The position numbers and the translations under genes were made by a program. This document shows, piece after piece, positions 46,269 to 58,785 of a stretch of DNA of 64,000 bases. Every line of letters starts with the position of its first letter. Position 1 is the first letter of the stretch. Origin of the DNA: Petrolisthes cinctipes (lineage: Eukaryota > Arthropoda > Malacostraca > Decapoda > Porcellanidae); the NCBI GenBank assembly GCA_033782935.1, contig JAWQEG010000367.1:67001-131000 (forward strand), read 5' to 3'. The notes beneath the pieces are model-generated. The model made no database searches and was not told the origin of the DNA. It saw only the letters and a program-made list of their open reading frames with translations.

Positions 46269-47531
46269 CATACACCTCAAAACGATATCATACCGCATCC
46301 GGCAGCAAGCTCCTTTTTCTTTACATATTTTTTATAGTCCTATTAAAATAATAATACTTGCATTCTTAACATCTTATGATATTATTTTCACTATGATGAA
46401 CTTGAAAAACAAAACAAAACATACCATATGACGATTGTTTCTATGGAGAAAAAACAAAAGAAAAAATTTCCTTATTTTGTTTCTCTGTTTCATAAATACC
46501 TAGTCTCATTAAATAATTTTTATACCGTAGCTATGAGAAAAATATCTGAATTATAAATAGCAATGAAAAATATATATATATTTATATTTATATATATATA
46601 TATATATTTGAAAGTGCGCATGTTTAATTTTTATACTAGTTCCAAGACGGCCACCAGGAGGCAGTTCGAGCTCATTAAAGGACCCTATTGTCAGTATTAC
46701 TTGAAAATAACTACACATCAGTGTTTACTTGTCGCACTTTAATTCACGAAAGTAAATCACAAAGGTAGAACCATAAAGGAATGATGCATATATACACATT
46801 TCTGCATATTGACAGAGGCAACATTAAAAAAAATAAATTGTTTAAGAGTGTAGCCTAAACGTGTTCTGATGTGCAATGTCTCATGAATTTTACCTAATGT
46901 TTTACTCGTACCAGAGGCAGCGAAGCAAAACTCATGTTAAATGTCACTTCACTCTTCTTTGTTTTCCGACAGCATAATGGGAACAAGAAATATCACGCCA
47001 CTCATTGGGAGGGTACGCAGCGTCTTTGGGATGGTAAATATCGGTGTTTTCACTGGGAAAAATACAGCTTTCTACAATTCATTCTCAGTAGCTGTTGGCT
47101 CATTTGCATAACTGATATCACCAAAGATAAATGTCAAACAATTATTCAAACAATGAGCAAAAAGCATTAGTCAAAATATTTTCGAATTCCCCTTACTGTT
47201 TACAATACTTACTCAGACCCTCTACTTTACAATTGGATGAGAAATTAGGTAGGAGTTATACCGTTAACCAATGGTAAAATTATATCATAACGATTATATA
47301 CTGGATCACATTATTTTATTTTACTCGAATATGAAAATGCTTCCGAAACTAAAAATTTACTTTTATATCTATATCTCCTACTCAATACACCAAAGCATCG
47401 AAAGCAAATAAATAATAATTATTAAGATCAGCCTCAAAGTATGATGGTGGATAATGTTTATGAATCGCCTATTTATCGATAGAAATTTTGAGCATGTAAG
47501 AAAAATAAATTAGCATTAAGCCATGTAAACT
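46269..47531. other. No gene recognised; AT microsatellite
   Basis: AT-rich, with a TATATTTATA-type run at about 46567-46610. A 78-codon frame at 46934-47170 begins near a CGACAG acceptor-like site but has no known domain. Confidence 0.4.
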
Positions 47532-47743
47532 TGTAGCAGGCAACCTTTATGTATATGATTGAGCATATTCCAGGTTGACTATAAAATATAGTCACATGAT
47601 CATATTCCAGGTTAGCTATAAAACTTTATATGCAATGTAAAACCTGATGAAATAGATTGACTAGACTAGACCAACACAAAACTTATTTGTCATTAACCCC
47701 AAGTGAAGATAACATCTTCACTACATCGTAACTACGCATTACA
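47532..47743 (+). repeat. Left LTR of the short element
   Basis: 212 bp, matching the right LTR apart from about 24 bp present only on the right (a palindromic TTTACATTGCATATAAAGTT segment near 48683-48710). Confidence 0.9.
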
Positions 47744-47764
47744 ATTGCTGACCCCGGAGTGACT

Positions 47765-48360
47765 ATGGCAAATAATTACTTCAAAACAAGTGGCATCAAA
47801 ACTAGTCTCACAAAATCTAGCCACACAACTGCCCTTCTGCCTCCAGAGCTAAATTAAGCGTGCTACCAGCACAGGCATGCCACAAATCATTGCCAAAGAA
47901 TCATCGGTACCCTCTCTCCCATTAACTGCACAACCTCTCTCACCCTGGAATACGAGCTTCACAAGAAATTACACGTTCAGGACTTATTTGGTCGAACATC
48001 AACAAAGACGTCAGGAGTTGGACTTCGCACCTGTGTCAAGTGCCAGGGTTCAAAAGCACACACGCACACCCACGCGCGCACAAGTGCAAGCCATATTGGG
48101 CGCCGATTTTTGACAAACTTCGACCCTGTTGTCGACATTAAAAATCGTAAGCCCAGGGGTCATTGACTGCCATTGACACAGCAGCCACGCGCGCACACAA
48201 ACACGCGCGCCCACACGCACGCGCACACATGCCTGCGGACACGCACACACGCGCACGTACAAGCCATTTTGGGCACCGATTTTTTGACAAACTTCGACCT
48301 TGTTGTCGACATTAAAAATCGTAACCTCAGGGACTCACTGAGTTCGATTTAATTGGCACT
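47765..48360 (+). pseudogene. Remnant gag start and duplicated protease C-terminus
   Basis: An ATG at 47765 opens about 30 codons (MANNYFKTSG) and stops. Further on, two tandem segments about 173 bp apart (from 48088 and 48261) each encode the end of a retropepsin: VQAILGADF, broken by a frameshift, and VQAILGTDFLTNFDLVVDI, with the hydrophobic ILGxDFL motif common in gypsy proteases. No active-site DTG is left, so there is no enzyme. Between them lie ACACGCGC-type tracts that can adopt Z-DNA. Confidence 0.7.
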
Positions 48361-48420
48361 GCAGCAACACGCTCATTCACGCGCACGCGCGCACGAGCAC
48401 ATGCACCAGCTTTCCAGCTA
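48052..48420 (+). repeat. Alternating CA/CG tracts between protease fragments
   Basis: Three runs of alternating purine-pyrimidine (about 48054-48085, 48185-48258, 48368-48404), rich in CACGCGCGCAC, separate the 173-bp units. This composition is unlike the AT-rich surroundings. Confidence 0.85.
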
Positions 48421-48557
48421 CACACCACTCTACGACCTCGACCACTACAACAACACAACTACGCCTACAACTCCACGCTACTGATATGTTCTACAACTTC
48501 TCCACAACGCGAGCGGACGCTGTAAGAAGACTGTATCATTCCTCCTTCCTCGTCACT

Positions 48558-48576
48558 ATGGGGGGGGGGGGAGTAT
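48558..48576 (+). promoter_or_regulatory. Polypurine tract of the short LTR element
   Basis: ATGGGGGGGGGGGGAGTAT ends exactly at the right LTR. Confidence 0.75.
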
Positions 48577-48813
48577 TGTAGCAGGCAACCTTTATGTATA
48601 TGATTGAGCATATTCCAGGTTGACTATAAAATATAGTCACATGATCATATTCCAGGTTAGCTATAAAACTTTATATGCAATTTACATTGCATATAAAGTT
48701 TTATAGTTATAACCTGATGAAATAGATAGACTAGACTAGACCAACACAAAACTTATTTGTCATTAACCCCAAGTGAAGATAACATCTTCAGTACATCGTA
48801 ACTACACGTTACA
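48577..48813 (+). repeat. Right LTR of the short element
   Basis: 237 bp, direct repeat of 47532-47743 with a small palindromic insertion (GCAATTTACATTGCATAT). Confidence 0.9.
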
Positions 48814-50007
48814 AACTAATAGTTTGCATCCAATAATATTTTCGATCGAAGAATGGGACAATAGTCTAACAATCTTCCTGTTTTATAAGCCTAATTACGA
48901 GTAACTATGATGTAGAATGCTACCATAATGGGATTTTCTTTTAAGATCTTTATTTACCTTTAGAACAAGCTCCAACACTCAGGGGAACATTGCTGCAAAA
49001 CCCTCCAACATACATTCACGATTTCCATCCCAACATCGGTAGACTACTATACTCCAATGTAACTCCATTCAAATGAATGGTGCATCTGGCTCCTAGTGGA
49101 TTTTTGTTTCTGCATACGTGATTGGTTGATTGACGATAATGCTCATTCAAGGGCTCATAGCTTTTGCAACGTGTGATTGGTTGGTCAAACTCACCTTATC
49201 TTCGATATTTTCATCTATTATGTATAAAATATAGTATCTAACACGTTATTATATATATATAAATAATTTAATAAATATTATTATATAATTGCCAAATGAC
49301 AAGCGAAAAATTGTGTATAATAGGCTACGGACTTACCGGGCTACTTTTAGCTACTATCACAGGATCTATTTTTTTAATAGGTCCCGAAGGACACTAGGTT
49401 AGGTCCCGAAGGTAACCACAGTCTAGGTAAGGTTAGGTTAGGTCCGGTTGTTTCATCTGGTGGTAAAATGTTAATTATCTCAATTCAAAATTATTGATTT
49501 CCCGACCAACAGGTTACTTATTGCACAACTGCCTGCAGGCAATTCATTAAAAAAAAACAAAAAAAACATTGATATAGGCCTATCCCTGTATCTGGCAACA
49601 CTGTATGAGGAGGCAAGAATGTGCTAGGAAAGCCGCACTCCAATTTCAAAGTAAATACATACAAATAATATACAAGCAATTTACGTATGTGCATAAAATA
49701 AAACAAACTCCAAAATAATAAAAAGAAACAGGTGATTTCAGTTCCCTGAAAGTGTGAAAATCTAGGACGCAGACAATCGAAAAATATAACAATAATATTT
49801 GTTATATTATTGTTATTATTATGCCTCCATGGATATAGGGATATGGGAGGAAGTGGAGGGAATGTGTTCAATTTTTAGCTTAGACTTTAACTTCCCTATC
49901 CCAGCAGTTAGGATAGAAGGTGGATCGAAATGATGGTTTTGAGTGTACTCGCTGACCATAAAATCAAGCCAACCCCAGATCTGGAGCAGGCTGTTATTTG
50001 GACTATT
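48814..50007. other. No gene recognised
   Basis: AT-rich sequence with GATTGGTTGATTGA-type stretches near 49120-49195 and a short run of AGGTTAGG units at about 49397-49442. No coding frame is supported. TAACAATAATATTTGTTATA at about 49786 is a small palindrome. Confidence 0.45.
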
Positions 50008-50622
50008 ATGATTATGATTTATTTATTGATACCATTATGCATCTGGCGGCGCAACAGCAATGGTCATATACCGCCCAACATAAAATGGTCATCTACATCA
50101 TTAATATAATATGTACAAACATTAAATAATTTTCACTACCTCGAAAGGGAGAAGCAGCATGAATAAAAGCCACATCTTCCAAAATCCTATTTTAATCAAA
50201 TAACCTCCTTAAGTTAAATATATAAAAGAATTAAAATATAAACGAAAGAAACATTAAACTTTACCTACCTAAAAATGAACAGCCTTAAATATAATAAAAT
50301 TAACAATTTGTGGAGGAAGCCAGCCTCTTCCACATAGGAGAGGGTGTTCTCTCCCACACCACAAGCCTCCTCACCGAGGACCTGGGAGAGAGTGTAAGAA
50401 CCGTCATCCACCCGGTACTTGGAGAGGTGCCTACGACGAAGGTCCCCAAGGCTGGGACACTCGACAATAAGATGCCGTACTGTCAAAGGGACCAGACAAT
50501 TATCACAGTAGGGACGGTGAGCTCTCTCCATTAAAAAGCCATGAGTCAATAATGTGCGGCCAATATGGAGACGGACAAGATCCGCCTTCCACCTGCAGGA
50601 CAGGCCGCTGTAGCTCCACAAT
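50008..50622 (-). mobile_element. LINE family A, 5'-truncated fragment A4
   Basis: Minus-strand 3' end of family A: the C-terminal Cys/His segment (CDNCLVPLTVRHLIVEC), a lost stop (TGA to TTA, so the frame runs on to 50265), the 3' UTR and the ATTTATTGATACC tail. It is cut on its 5' side exactly where the A3 tail begins, at LWSYSG. Confidence 0.9.
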
Positions 50623-50849
50623 TGATTGATTGATTTTGATGCAACTAAGCATCTGGCGGCACAACAGCTAAGGTCATATACCGTCCGACATAAAATTGTC
50701 ATCTACATAATTAATAAAACATCAATACCCGAAAGGGATTGGCACCATGATTAAAAGACACACAAACTAAAAGCACATTATTAATAAAAGAACCCGTCAA
50801 CATAAAAAAAAAATAATCAAACCATCTAAAAACTATAAATATCATAAAA

Positions 50850-53800
50850 TCATATTTTGTGGGGAAGGCCAGCCTCCTCCACATAGGAGAGGGTGTTCCC
50901 TCCAACACTACAAGCCTCCTCCCCGAGCACCTGGGAGAGACTGTAAGAAGCGTCACCCACCTGATACTCGGAGAGGTGCCTACGACGAAGGTCCCCAAGG
51001 CTGGGACACTTGACAATAAGATGCCGTACTGTCAAAGGGACCAGACAATTATCACAGTAGGGACGGTGAGCCCTCTCCATTAAAAAGCCAAGAGTCGATA
51101 ATGTGTGGCCAATGCAGAGATGGACAAGAGCCGTCTCCCACAGGTGGGACAGGCCACGGTAGCTCCACAAACCAAGGCGCTAGCAGATGTCACGGAGCTT
51201 GTTAGCCCCGACGGCGTCCCATCTGTCCTGCCAGCAGGAACGAACGGTAGTATCTATGAAGGGTCGAAGGTCCACTGCAGGAACAGGATGATGCCTGGCA
51301 GGAGGCCGAGAATTGGAGACCGCAGCTTTAGCAAGGGCGTCAGCCCGCTCATTTCCATCGACACCCACATGACTCTGCGGCCACGACGACCCAGGAGGAC
51401 AAGCCACTCAAGAATGGCCAACACCAGGGGATGGGAAGAGTTAAAATTGCACAAGGCCTGCAAGGCACTACAGGAATTGCTAAAAATAGTAAACAAAGGC
51501 TGAGAGAGAGTAAAAATCACTTGAAGGGCATATAAAATGGCCGAGAGCTCAGCAGTAAAAATTGACATGACAGAAGGGAGCCTGCCGCCACGGCAAAAGT
51601 CAGGAAAGACAACTCCAAAGCCAACTCCAGCATCAGACTTTGACCCATCAGTGTACACAGGGAGGGACTCCCTGTGAGTGAAGGCATGTTCTAAAAAGAG
51701 GGAACGAGCCACTGGAGGAGGAGATTCCTTCTTGTCTGTAAAGCAGGTGCAGGGGAAAACTTCTGGAAGAAGCCATGGAGCCACCCTGGGGACCCTCACA
51801 GGACAAATCTGGAAGTCATCTATGCCCATCTCCTCCATAGCCTTTCTGACCCGGAAGCCAAAGGGCCATGGTGCACGAGAATGTAAAAGGTAGTACTGAG
51901 ACATGATATTAGATGACACCGCCAAGCAAAGTAGGGAGTCAGGAAGTCGATGTAATCGATGCCAACAACTAACCATCAATGACTGGCGACGGAGATCAAT
52001 AGGTGGCTCATTAGCGTCCACCAGGAGACTGGGGATTGGGGACGACCTGTAGGCTCCTTTCGCCAGACGTACTCCAGCATGATGAACAGGGTCTAAAACT
52101 CTGAGACGGGCATCGGTGGCCGAAGAGTACACCTCACACCCATAGTCGAGTTTTGACCTAATAAGAACATGGTATAGGCGGAGGAGGGTGGCCCGATCAG
52201 CCCCCCAGGATGTATGGCTCAGGACCCTCAACAGGTTAAGAGCCTTGTGGCAAGAGACCTTAAGTGTACGTAAGTGGGGAACCCAAGTCAAACGTTTGTC
52301 AAAAAGGAGACCCAAAAAGCGAGTCTCCTAGACACATCGTATCCGATGACCATACATGAATAAGTCCGGATCCGGGTTGACGCCTCGGATGCGGCAGAAG
52401 TGCATAGCAACTGTCTTGGAAGGAGAAAATCGAAACCCATGAGAACCAGTCCAACGTGACACCCTGTCAAAGGCAAGCTGCATGCGCCGCTCCGCCACTG
52501 ACATACGGGAAGCAGCAAACCAGACTGCTAGGTCGTCAACGTACTTCGAGTTAGCTATACCGTCTGGAAGGGATGAGGCAATGGCATTAATTGCTACTGC
52601 AAACAATGTGACACTGAGGACGCTTCCCTGTGGGACGCCCTCCTCCTGTGCAACAGATGCTGAGTGGGTTGTACCAACCCTCACAGAAAAACTGCGACCA
52701 CTGAGAAACTCCTGAAGAAAGTGTGGAAGGCGACCCCGCAGGCCATATAAATGGAGTTGCTACAGGATGCCATATTGCCATGTAGTGTCATAGGCTTTCT
52801 CTAAATCAAAGAATACACAGACAAGGTGTTGATGTCGTGCAAAGGCCTCACATGCAGCAGCTTCCAACCTGACCAGAGCATCTGTAGTGGAACGATATTT
52901 ACGAAAGCCAGAATGGGACGGAGACAGAAAATCACGCCGTTCCAAGAAGTATACCAGTCTGACATTCACCATCTTTTCAAATAGTTTACAGAGACAGGAG
53001 GTCAAGGCAATTGGTCGATAATTGAGGGCAACACCAAAGTCCTTGCCCGGCTTGAGAAAAGGAAGGATGGTAGCAACCCTCCACCCAGAAGGGAAGACAC
53101 CCTTCAGCCAGATTCTGTTATATACAGCTAAAAGAAATGAGATAGCTTCCTCACCCAAGTGTCGTAACATTGCATATGGGATGATGTCTGGCACAGGAGA
53201 AGTGTCACCGCAGAGAGAGAGAGCAGAATGCAGGTCTCTCAGGGTTAATATATATGGTTATAACTTTCATTCTCGTTCCCTGAGAAATCCAGGACAGTAA
53301 GCTCCTTGGCTCTTAACTCATGCCTGACAGCCAGAGGTCGAGAGTCACGGCTGGAGACCTTTGCAAAAACCTCCGCCATGGTATTGGCCACTGTCAAACC
53401 ATCCTTGATCTTAATTCCATTGACCTCAAGTACAGGTGGAGAACTAGGAGAAAACTTCCCCGCCATCTTACGGACTCTCCTGAACACTTGGGTGAGTGGA
53501 GTTTTAGTATTAATTGAAGACACATAGGCCTTCCAAGATGCACGTCAGGCCTCTTTTATGACTCGTCTAGCCCGAGCCCTTGCCCGTCGGAAGTCCTCTA
53601 AAAGAGTTGGGTCCCCACGATTGCGACGAAGGCGAGAGAAAGCAGCGCGCTTCTCTCGCACAGCAGTGGTGCAGACTGGTGACCACCAAGGGACAGGACG
53701 TTTGGAAAAGTAGCCAGAAGTTCTAGGGATAGAGTTGAGAGCAGCAGAGTGGAGCATATCAGTGAAATATGTTACAGCCTCGTCAGAGCTATCGAAATCG

Positions 53801-54533
53801 GCTACAGAAGAGACCGAAGAAGTTAGCTATCTAAAAAACTGCCAGTCAGCCTTCTCTAATTTCCACCTAGGAAGACGAGACTGTGGTTCGTACCTGTTAC
53901 CTTCTAAAAGTATAGGGAAATGGTCACTGCCATATAAGTCAGGCAACACTCTCCAAGTAAAATCCAACAGAGCACTGGGTGAGCAAAGGGAAATGTCAAT
54001 GGCGGTAAAAGTCCCAGTAGGGCTATTAAAATGTGTCACATCTCCTAATCCCCTAATCCCTCATCCTCAATAAAAGCCAATAAAACACCCCTGGGGTTGA
54101 CCGAACTGTCACCCCACAGAGGATGACGACCATTAAAATCACCCAATAAAAGAAAGGGAGATGGAAGGTCCCGTACAAGATGGTTGAGATCACCCCTCTC
54201 AACTGTAACACTGGGAGGAAGGTATAGACTGCACACAGTGTACGGGCGGTCCATAAAAACCTTAACTGCAACAGCCTGGAGTGGAGCGTCAAGCTCCAGG
54301 CTCGTGCATGGAATATCTCGGCGAACTAGGATGGCAGAGCCACCATGATGACCCTGCCCTTCAAATGAATTGGAATAAAATGCTGAGTACGCTGGAGGAC
54401 TGGCAGGAATGTAGTCCCCAAGCATTGTCTCTTTGAGAGAAACACATGCAGGAGAGAAGCTAGAGAGAAGAACGCGCAGTTCCTCCCAAGAAGCACGCAA
54501 GCCACGGCAATTCCACTGAAGGACCTTGAAAGG
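50850..54533 (-). pseudogene. LINE A3 ORF2 (endonuclease, RT, RNase H)
   Basis: Layout as in A1 but continuous. The endonuclease has LGDFNGRHPLWG and GSDHFPILL; small deletions near 54050 and stops near 53530 and 53830 break it. RT has FFDLEKAYDTTW, GVPQGSVLS and KYVDDLAVWF (Lys where A1 has Met). A TAG at 52328 cuts the region after RT. RNase H has YTDGSKSDAG and TAELSAILYAL, but the third Asp is Asn (FSNSCSALQAL) and the block with WVPAHVG is partly deleted near 51370, so it is inactive. The end (CDNCLVPLTVRHLIVKC) stops at 50850. Confidence 0.88.
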
Positions 54534-54535
54534 TG

Positions 54536-56563
54536 TTACTTTAGTACTGATTTTTGGGAAGCCTCATGGAGGTACTTCCCACTACCACTTCGACCTGAGG
54601 GTTTACTCAAACAATAAGATTTGTCGAATCCTGGGCCACTAGAAGAAGAGCGAACCCGAGGAGTAGTACTTGGGGCAGTAATTGGAACCCGTAGACGAGT
54701 CCCTGAAGCATCTGATATGTTAGAAGGAGATGAAGGTATATGAGATGGGATATTCTTTGAAACAATTACATTGGTTCTGTCCTGTACAGCAGTGATATCA
54801 ATGACACAGGCAGATACATCAACATCCATAATACAGGTGGTAGAATCACTCCGCTGCTCAAGCGGAAGAGAAAGTGAATATTTTGAAGTCACAACATCCG
54901 TGGCATCCACATTAACTTCACGCTCCTCTGATGATCCCGAAGGAAGCTTGCGAGGAGGAACTTCTGTTGAATCAAGAGATTCATCAGAGCCACGAGAACG
55001 CTTCTGGTGAAATTGAGAGGAAACTATGGATGAGTCCATTGAGATGGTTGCCTCCCAAGGTGGAACATCTATAGAGTCAAGTGCCTCAGAGGAACCACGA
55101 AGCCGTCTCTGTGGCAGTTTAGGTGACTTAAGTTTCCTTTTGGGAGAGCGTGTGGCAGCATGAACCTCTACCACATGGACACCTTTAGCTAAAGTCTGAG
55201 AATTGTCATCAGTTGAAGGGTCACCAGAATGAGTGTCTGATAAAGTTTCCAAGACAGAGAAACTATTATGTAGAGTAACCTTAGAAACGCTCTCACTAGA
55301 GCTAAAAACAGCTGCCTCTTGAGAGGGTTGAGAGGGTGCTGGAACCAATTTAGGCCGAAGGGAGGAGGCGTATGTCTTCACACCACCATCCTTCTGTCGC
55401 CTAAAGTTGAGTTGCCGTCTGGCACTACCTATGCTAATGAATTGGGTATTAGCCAAGTGGAGGATATCCTGCTCAAGTAGGTGCATCTTACATAGGCGAG
55501 AACGCAAGGGGTGAGCATCTCTGTAGTAAAAGCAGTAACTCTCTGACTGACACTCAGAATTAAGATGTGAGTCAAGAGCAGAACAATTACCACACCGGGA
55601 ACGGTTGTTGCAGTTCCTCCTCCCATGACCAAACTCATAACAACAGAAACACTATAGGGGACGCTCAACATAAGGCTTCACCTTAAAAGAGGTGGGGTTA
55701 ATGTTAATGCGATCTGGGATATGCGAGCCATAGAAAGTGAGGATGATCATATTTTTACTGCCTTTCATCTTTGTTACTCGTTGGACACTGTCTGGGCACA
55801 TAGCGAGAATGTCCTCTTCAGAGAATTCATAAAGGTCCTCATTAAATATACGCCCCTTGCTGTAATTAAATGTTCGATGTGGTTTAATAGATTCAAACAT
55901 GCTATCAGAAGGACAGGGGAGATTGAGGAGCATCATGGCCTGTGTAAGATCTTTGGCTCTGAGTAAAACGCCCTTACCATATTTCTTTATGTGGCCCACT
56001 GGTAATAATCCAATTTCTTTCTCCAGATACCGGAAAGCATGGATAATGTTACCACGTCCCTCCCTGTAGTAAGCCACAAACCAAAAGGGTGTAGGAACCC
56101 GACGTTCCTTTGGGACATGCTCTACAGAGTCATCAAATATGTTAGGGCAGTAGTCATTGTCACTGTTAACTACATTGGTGGACCGCATCATCTGAGCTTT
56201 ACAATGAGTATCCCCCACCGTCAGAGAATCTTTTGCCTCAAATGCTGCTTTGGCAGCAGCATTTGTATTGAAAGTAATATAGCACCGATTAGACCTACAA
56301 TCACTGCCATATGTGATTCGGATTCGAAGAACTACTCCAAAACACTTAAAGATGGAGTGGATAGCGCCATAGGAAAGGGATGCAAGTACATTCGTTAACA
56401 TTAACGTGTCCAAATCGCTGACAGGGTTCTTCGACACAACACCTGACCTGCTAGGTCTAGTCTTATTTGCAGCTTTCTGCTTACTACCATGACCAGAGAG
56501 TGACGTCTCGAGGGCCTGGTCAACCACCGCTCGAGGAAGAGTTAGCGGCTTTTCTTTATACAT
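54536..56563 (-). pseudogene. LINE A3 ORF1, one stop from open
   Basis: The best-preserved ORF1 of the three: 675 codons from ATG 56563 to the stop at 54536, with a single internal TAG at 55652, where A1 and A2 have CAG in VERPLQCFCC. The N-terminal part is basic (SKQKAANKTRPSRS), followed by the RRM-like region and zinc knuckles (the third has Tyr for Cys in CFYYRDAH). The Ser-rich half ends YLHEASQKSVLK. It is the reference for the ORF1 start used for A1 and A2. Confidence 0.88.
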
Positions 56564-57018
56564 ATATCATAAATTTATTGTTGTTGGCCCCAGGAGCCAA
56601 GAGCTACTACCTACCAGGCAGATGAGGGGACCGAGTGCTGGTCGCCGTTGGCGGGGTACTTCTTTCCCCACGGGGCCACTCGTTTTAAAAAGCAGCCCCA
56701 AAGGCTCGAAAGTTTGCCCACGACGGTGCCGAGACCCCCTTCCCCAACATCTCCCGGCCCAGACACCCAACCATCCAACATAGGACGGCCCCTAGAGGGC
56801 AGTCCCTCTGGAGGGCAGCACTGTTGGAATGTACTGGCAGCCTAATGCATGGGAACCATTTAGTCTGCTCTCTCACTGGCGACCTTTCTAGCTTGGGAAG
56901 CCCTCTCTCCCCGAAATTGGGGCAGAGCAGGGGCTGGAGCCCCCTCTAGTCTAGCTCGCCAGGTCTCAGAGACACGCAAGCCCCTTCACCACGTCAAGGC
57001 GGTTCCCGTTTGGGGGGG

Positions 57019-57500
57019 ACGTCGCCGGGAGATGTGTTGTTGGAAAAGGTCGAGGCGAGAAGCTGTCAACCAAAAATTGGTGGTGTCAGGCAGCTGTTGT
57101 TGTGATGACTGGCTGTCCATCCTTCTTCTCCTCTTCCTCCTCCCGTCCATCTGCCATTCCTCTCCATCTTCCAGATCCATGTTGTCACTGGTGTCGTTGG
57201 TGTTGCTGTTGGTGTTGGAGGAGGAACTGGTGTCAGAGTCCTCCTCTATCTCAGGGTCTTGTACGGAAGGTTCAGGTTTTGGTGGTGATGGTGCCTTCCC
57301 GCTATTCACCCGGTTAAGTGGCCGAGGCAGCATTAACCGGCGATGGGGGTAGGCCGGAGGGGGTGGAGGTGGCGCTTCCTCTCTGCACCTCCCCCATCGT
57401 GCGGACTTGCTGCCTCGTATCTTGGTGGTGGTGGTGGTGGGTGAGTTGGCCACCCGACCTTCCTCCCTATATACCCTTATACCATCTCGAAACTTTAATT
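57019..57500 (-). other. Unidentified reading frame truncated by LINE A3
   Basis: An open minus-strand frame without an ATG runs from about 57497 (FRDGIRVYREEGRVANSPT) to the A3 boundary. It has a Pro run, an acidic Ser/Asn stretch (EIEEDSDTSSSS), a basic patch (GRRKRRRR) and a Gln-rich end (SQSSQQQLPD). No domain is recognised. The composition recalls disordered regions, for example a LINE ORF1 or a host exon. A3 appears to have cut it. Confidence 0.35.
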
Positions 57501-57687
57501 AAAACATCCGAGATTGAAGCAAGGAACAGAGTTTGAAATTGTGTCAACTTAAAAAGGAAATGTAAAAGACGGTTCTCGAATTCATGAGTCTTCCCTAAAA
57601 ACATACAACAGCTTTAGACCTAACGATGTTCAGGACAACTACCATAAAGAGCAGTGAACTGGCAGGTTTACAATCAACTACACTTAT

Positions 57688-58643
57688 TGTTACGTGTGTC
57701 TGAATTATTATTATTGATTTATAAGTATTGCTATTATTTTTGACAGTGACTGTGACTGAGGTTGTGAGTGTGGTAGCAGAAGCTCACACCCGGATGTGTT
57801 GTATCCGTATTTAACTCATTTATTATTCCATTTTCGAGCCGATAGTATATAAGGCCGAGGCTTAGGCCTTGGTAGCTCAGATATCTAAGGAGACTGGGAC
57901 AGCAAGCTTGTGTGTGTTTTGTAAGTGATTGAGTGTGGTAAGATTCGGGACAAGACACGCAGATGTATTTTGTTAAGTATAATTGTTTTTACTTCTATTT
58001 TCATCTCACCGTAACATAGGGTCACTCTCATATAACTTGATATTACTATTATTATTATTATATATATATTTGGGTATTGATATTTCTATTATTATATTAT
58101 TACATAGGTGTTGTGATGCATTGATGTTTATTTACCATATATGCCAGTGAAGTGCTAACTTGCTAATATTATTGATAGACTAATTCTGTGCTTACGTGTG
58201 TGCCAAGAGCCTTGTGTTATTGAAGTGAAGGCACAGTGGTAGTGAGTTGTGTGGTTATTGCAAGTGCATTATATATTTTGGGAACTCTGTCTCACGTTCT
58301 GTCATAGTTGGGAATCCTGATTTCATTTATTAATTCTTTCAGTGTTAATTGTATGTCTTTGGGTTTGTTCATATTGTCATTATATATTATAGAAAATCAG
58401 AGTAGTTTCTCTCTCATCTTTTATTCATTGTACCCGAACTTGGGTATATGTATGGACGGTCTCTTTAGGGTTGAGTTAGCATTCTTTCCCATAGGCTGGG
58501 TGTGTACTTTTACTTCTAATTCATAACTTTAATAGTCAGATACCTGCCACCTAGTGCTACTTTATTCTGTTGATAGCTAACTTTGGAGTAAGTCTAGTCT
58601 AGTGACTAGTACTGTACTGTATCTCTACCCTCCGTCCGTAACA
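57688..58643 (+). repeat. 5' LTR of gypsy copy 2, internally deleted
   Basis: Begins TGTTACGTGTG and ends CGTAACA. It keeps the GTATATAAGG promoter-like block at about 57846-57855. The primer-binding site TGGCGACC follows at 58651. Confidence 0.92.
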
Positions 58644-58785
58644 TATAAATTGGCGACCTCGCCAGGATTTCCAATTTTTGCTGAACTGAGACTTGTGTAC
58701 TAACATTGCATTACTGTTGTAATTTTGTTTTTCTTGCATTGCATTTTTCCATTGTTTGTGTACTTTGCCTAGTAGTTAGTGAGCA

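Larger units (their letters stand above)
47532..48813 (+). mobile_element. Short non-autonomous LTR element (gypsy-derived)
   Basis: Direct terminal repeats (47532-47743 and 48577-48813) start TGTAGCAGGCAACC and end TTACA. The flanking AACT at 47528 and 48814 is a perfect 4-bp target duplication. A primer-binding site (TGCTGACCCCGGAGTGAC, 47746) close to the tRNA-Trp type used by CsRn1-like gypsy elements follows the left repeat, and a G-rich polypurine tract precedes the right one. The 833-bp interior holds only a short gag-like start and two protease C-terminal fragments. It must rely on an autonomous partner. Confidence 0.9.
50623..57018 (-). mobile_element. LINE family A, copy A3, full extent
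   Basis: Minus-strand copy from a GC-rich 5' end (GGGAACCGCCTTGACGTGG inverted, 57018) to an ATTGATTGATTG tail at 50623. Its 3' end differs from A1 (GATGCAACTAAGCATCTGGC), a subfamily mark. No target duplication is visible: the left flank is A4 and the right flank an unidentified frame, so one side may be rearranged. Confidence 0.9.

Noticed and set aside
46934..47170. 78-codon frame with an acceptor-like site before CATAATGGG
   Set aside because: No recognisable family and no partner exon.
49397..49442. AGGTTAGG units resembling the arthropod TTAGG telomere repeat
   Set aside because: Only a few interrupted units in unrelated sequence, too few to call interstitial telomere DNA.
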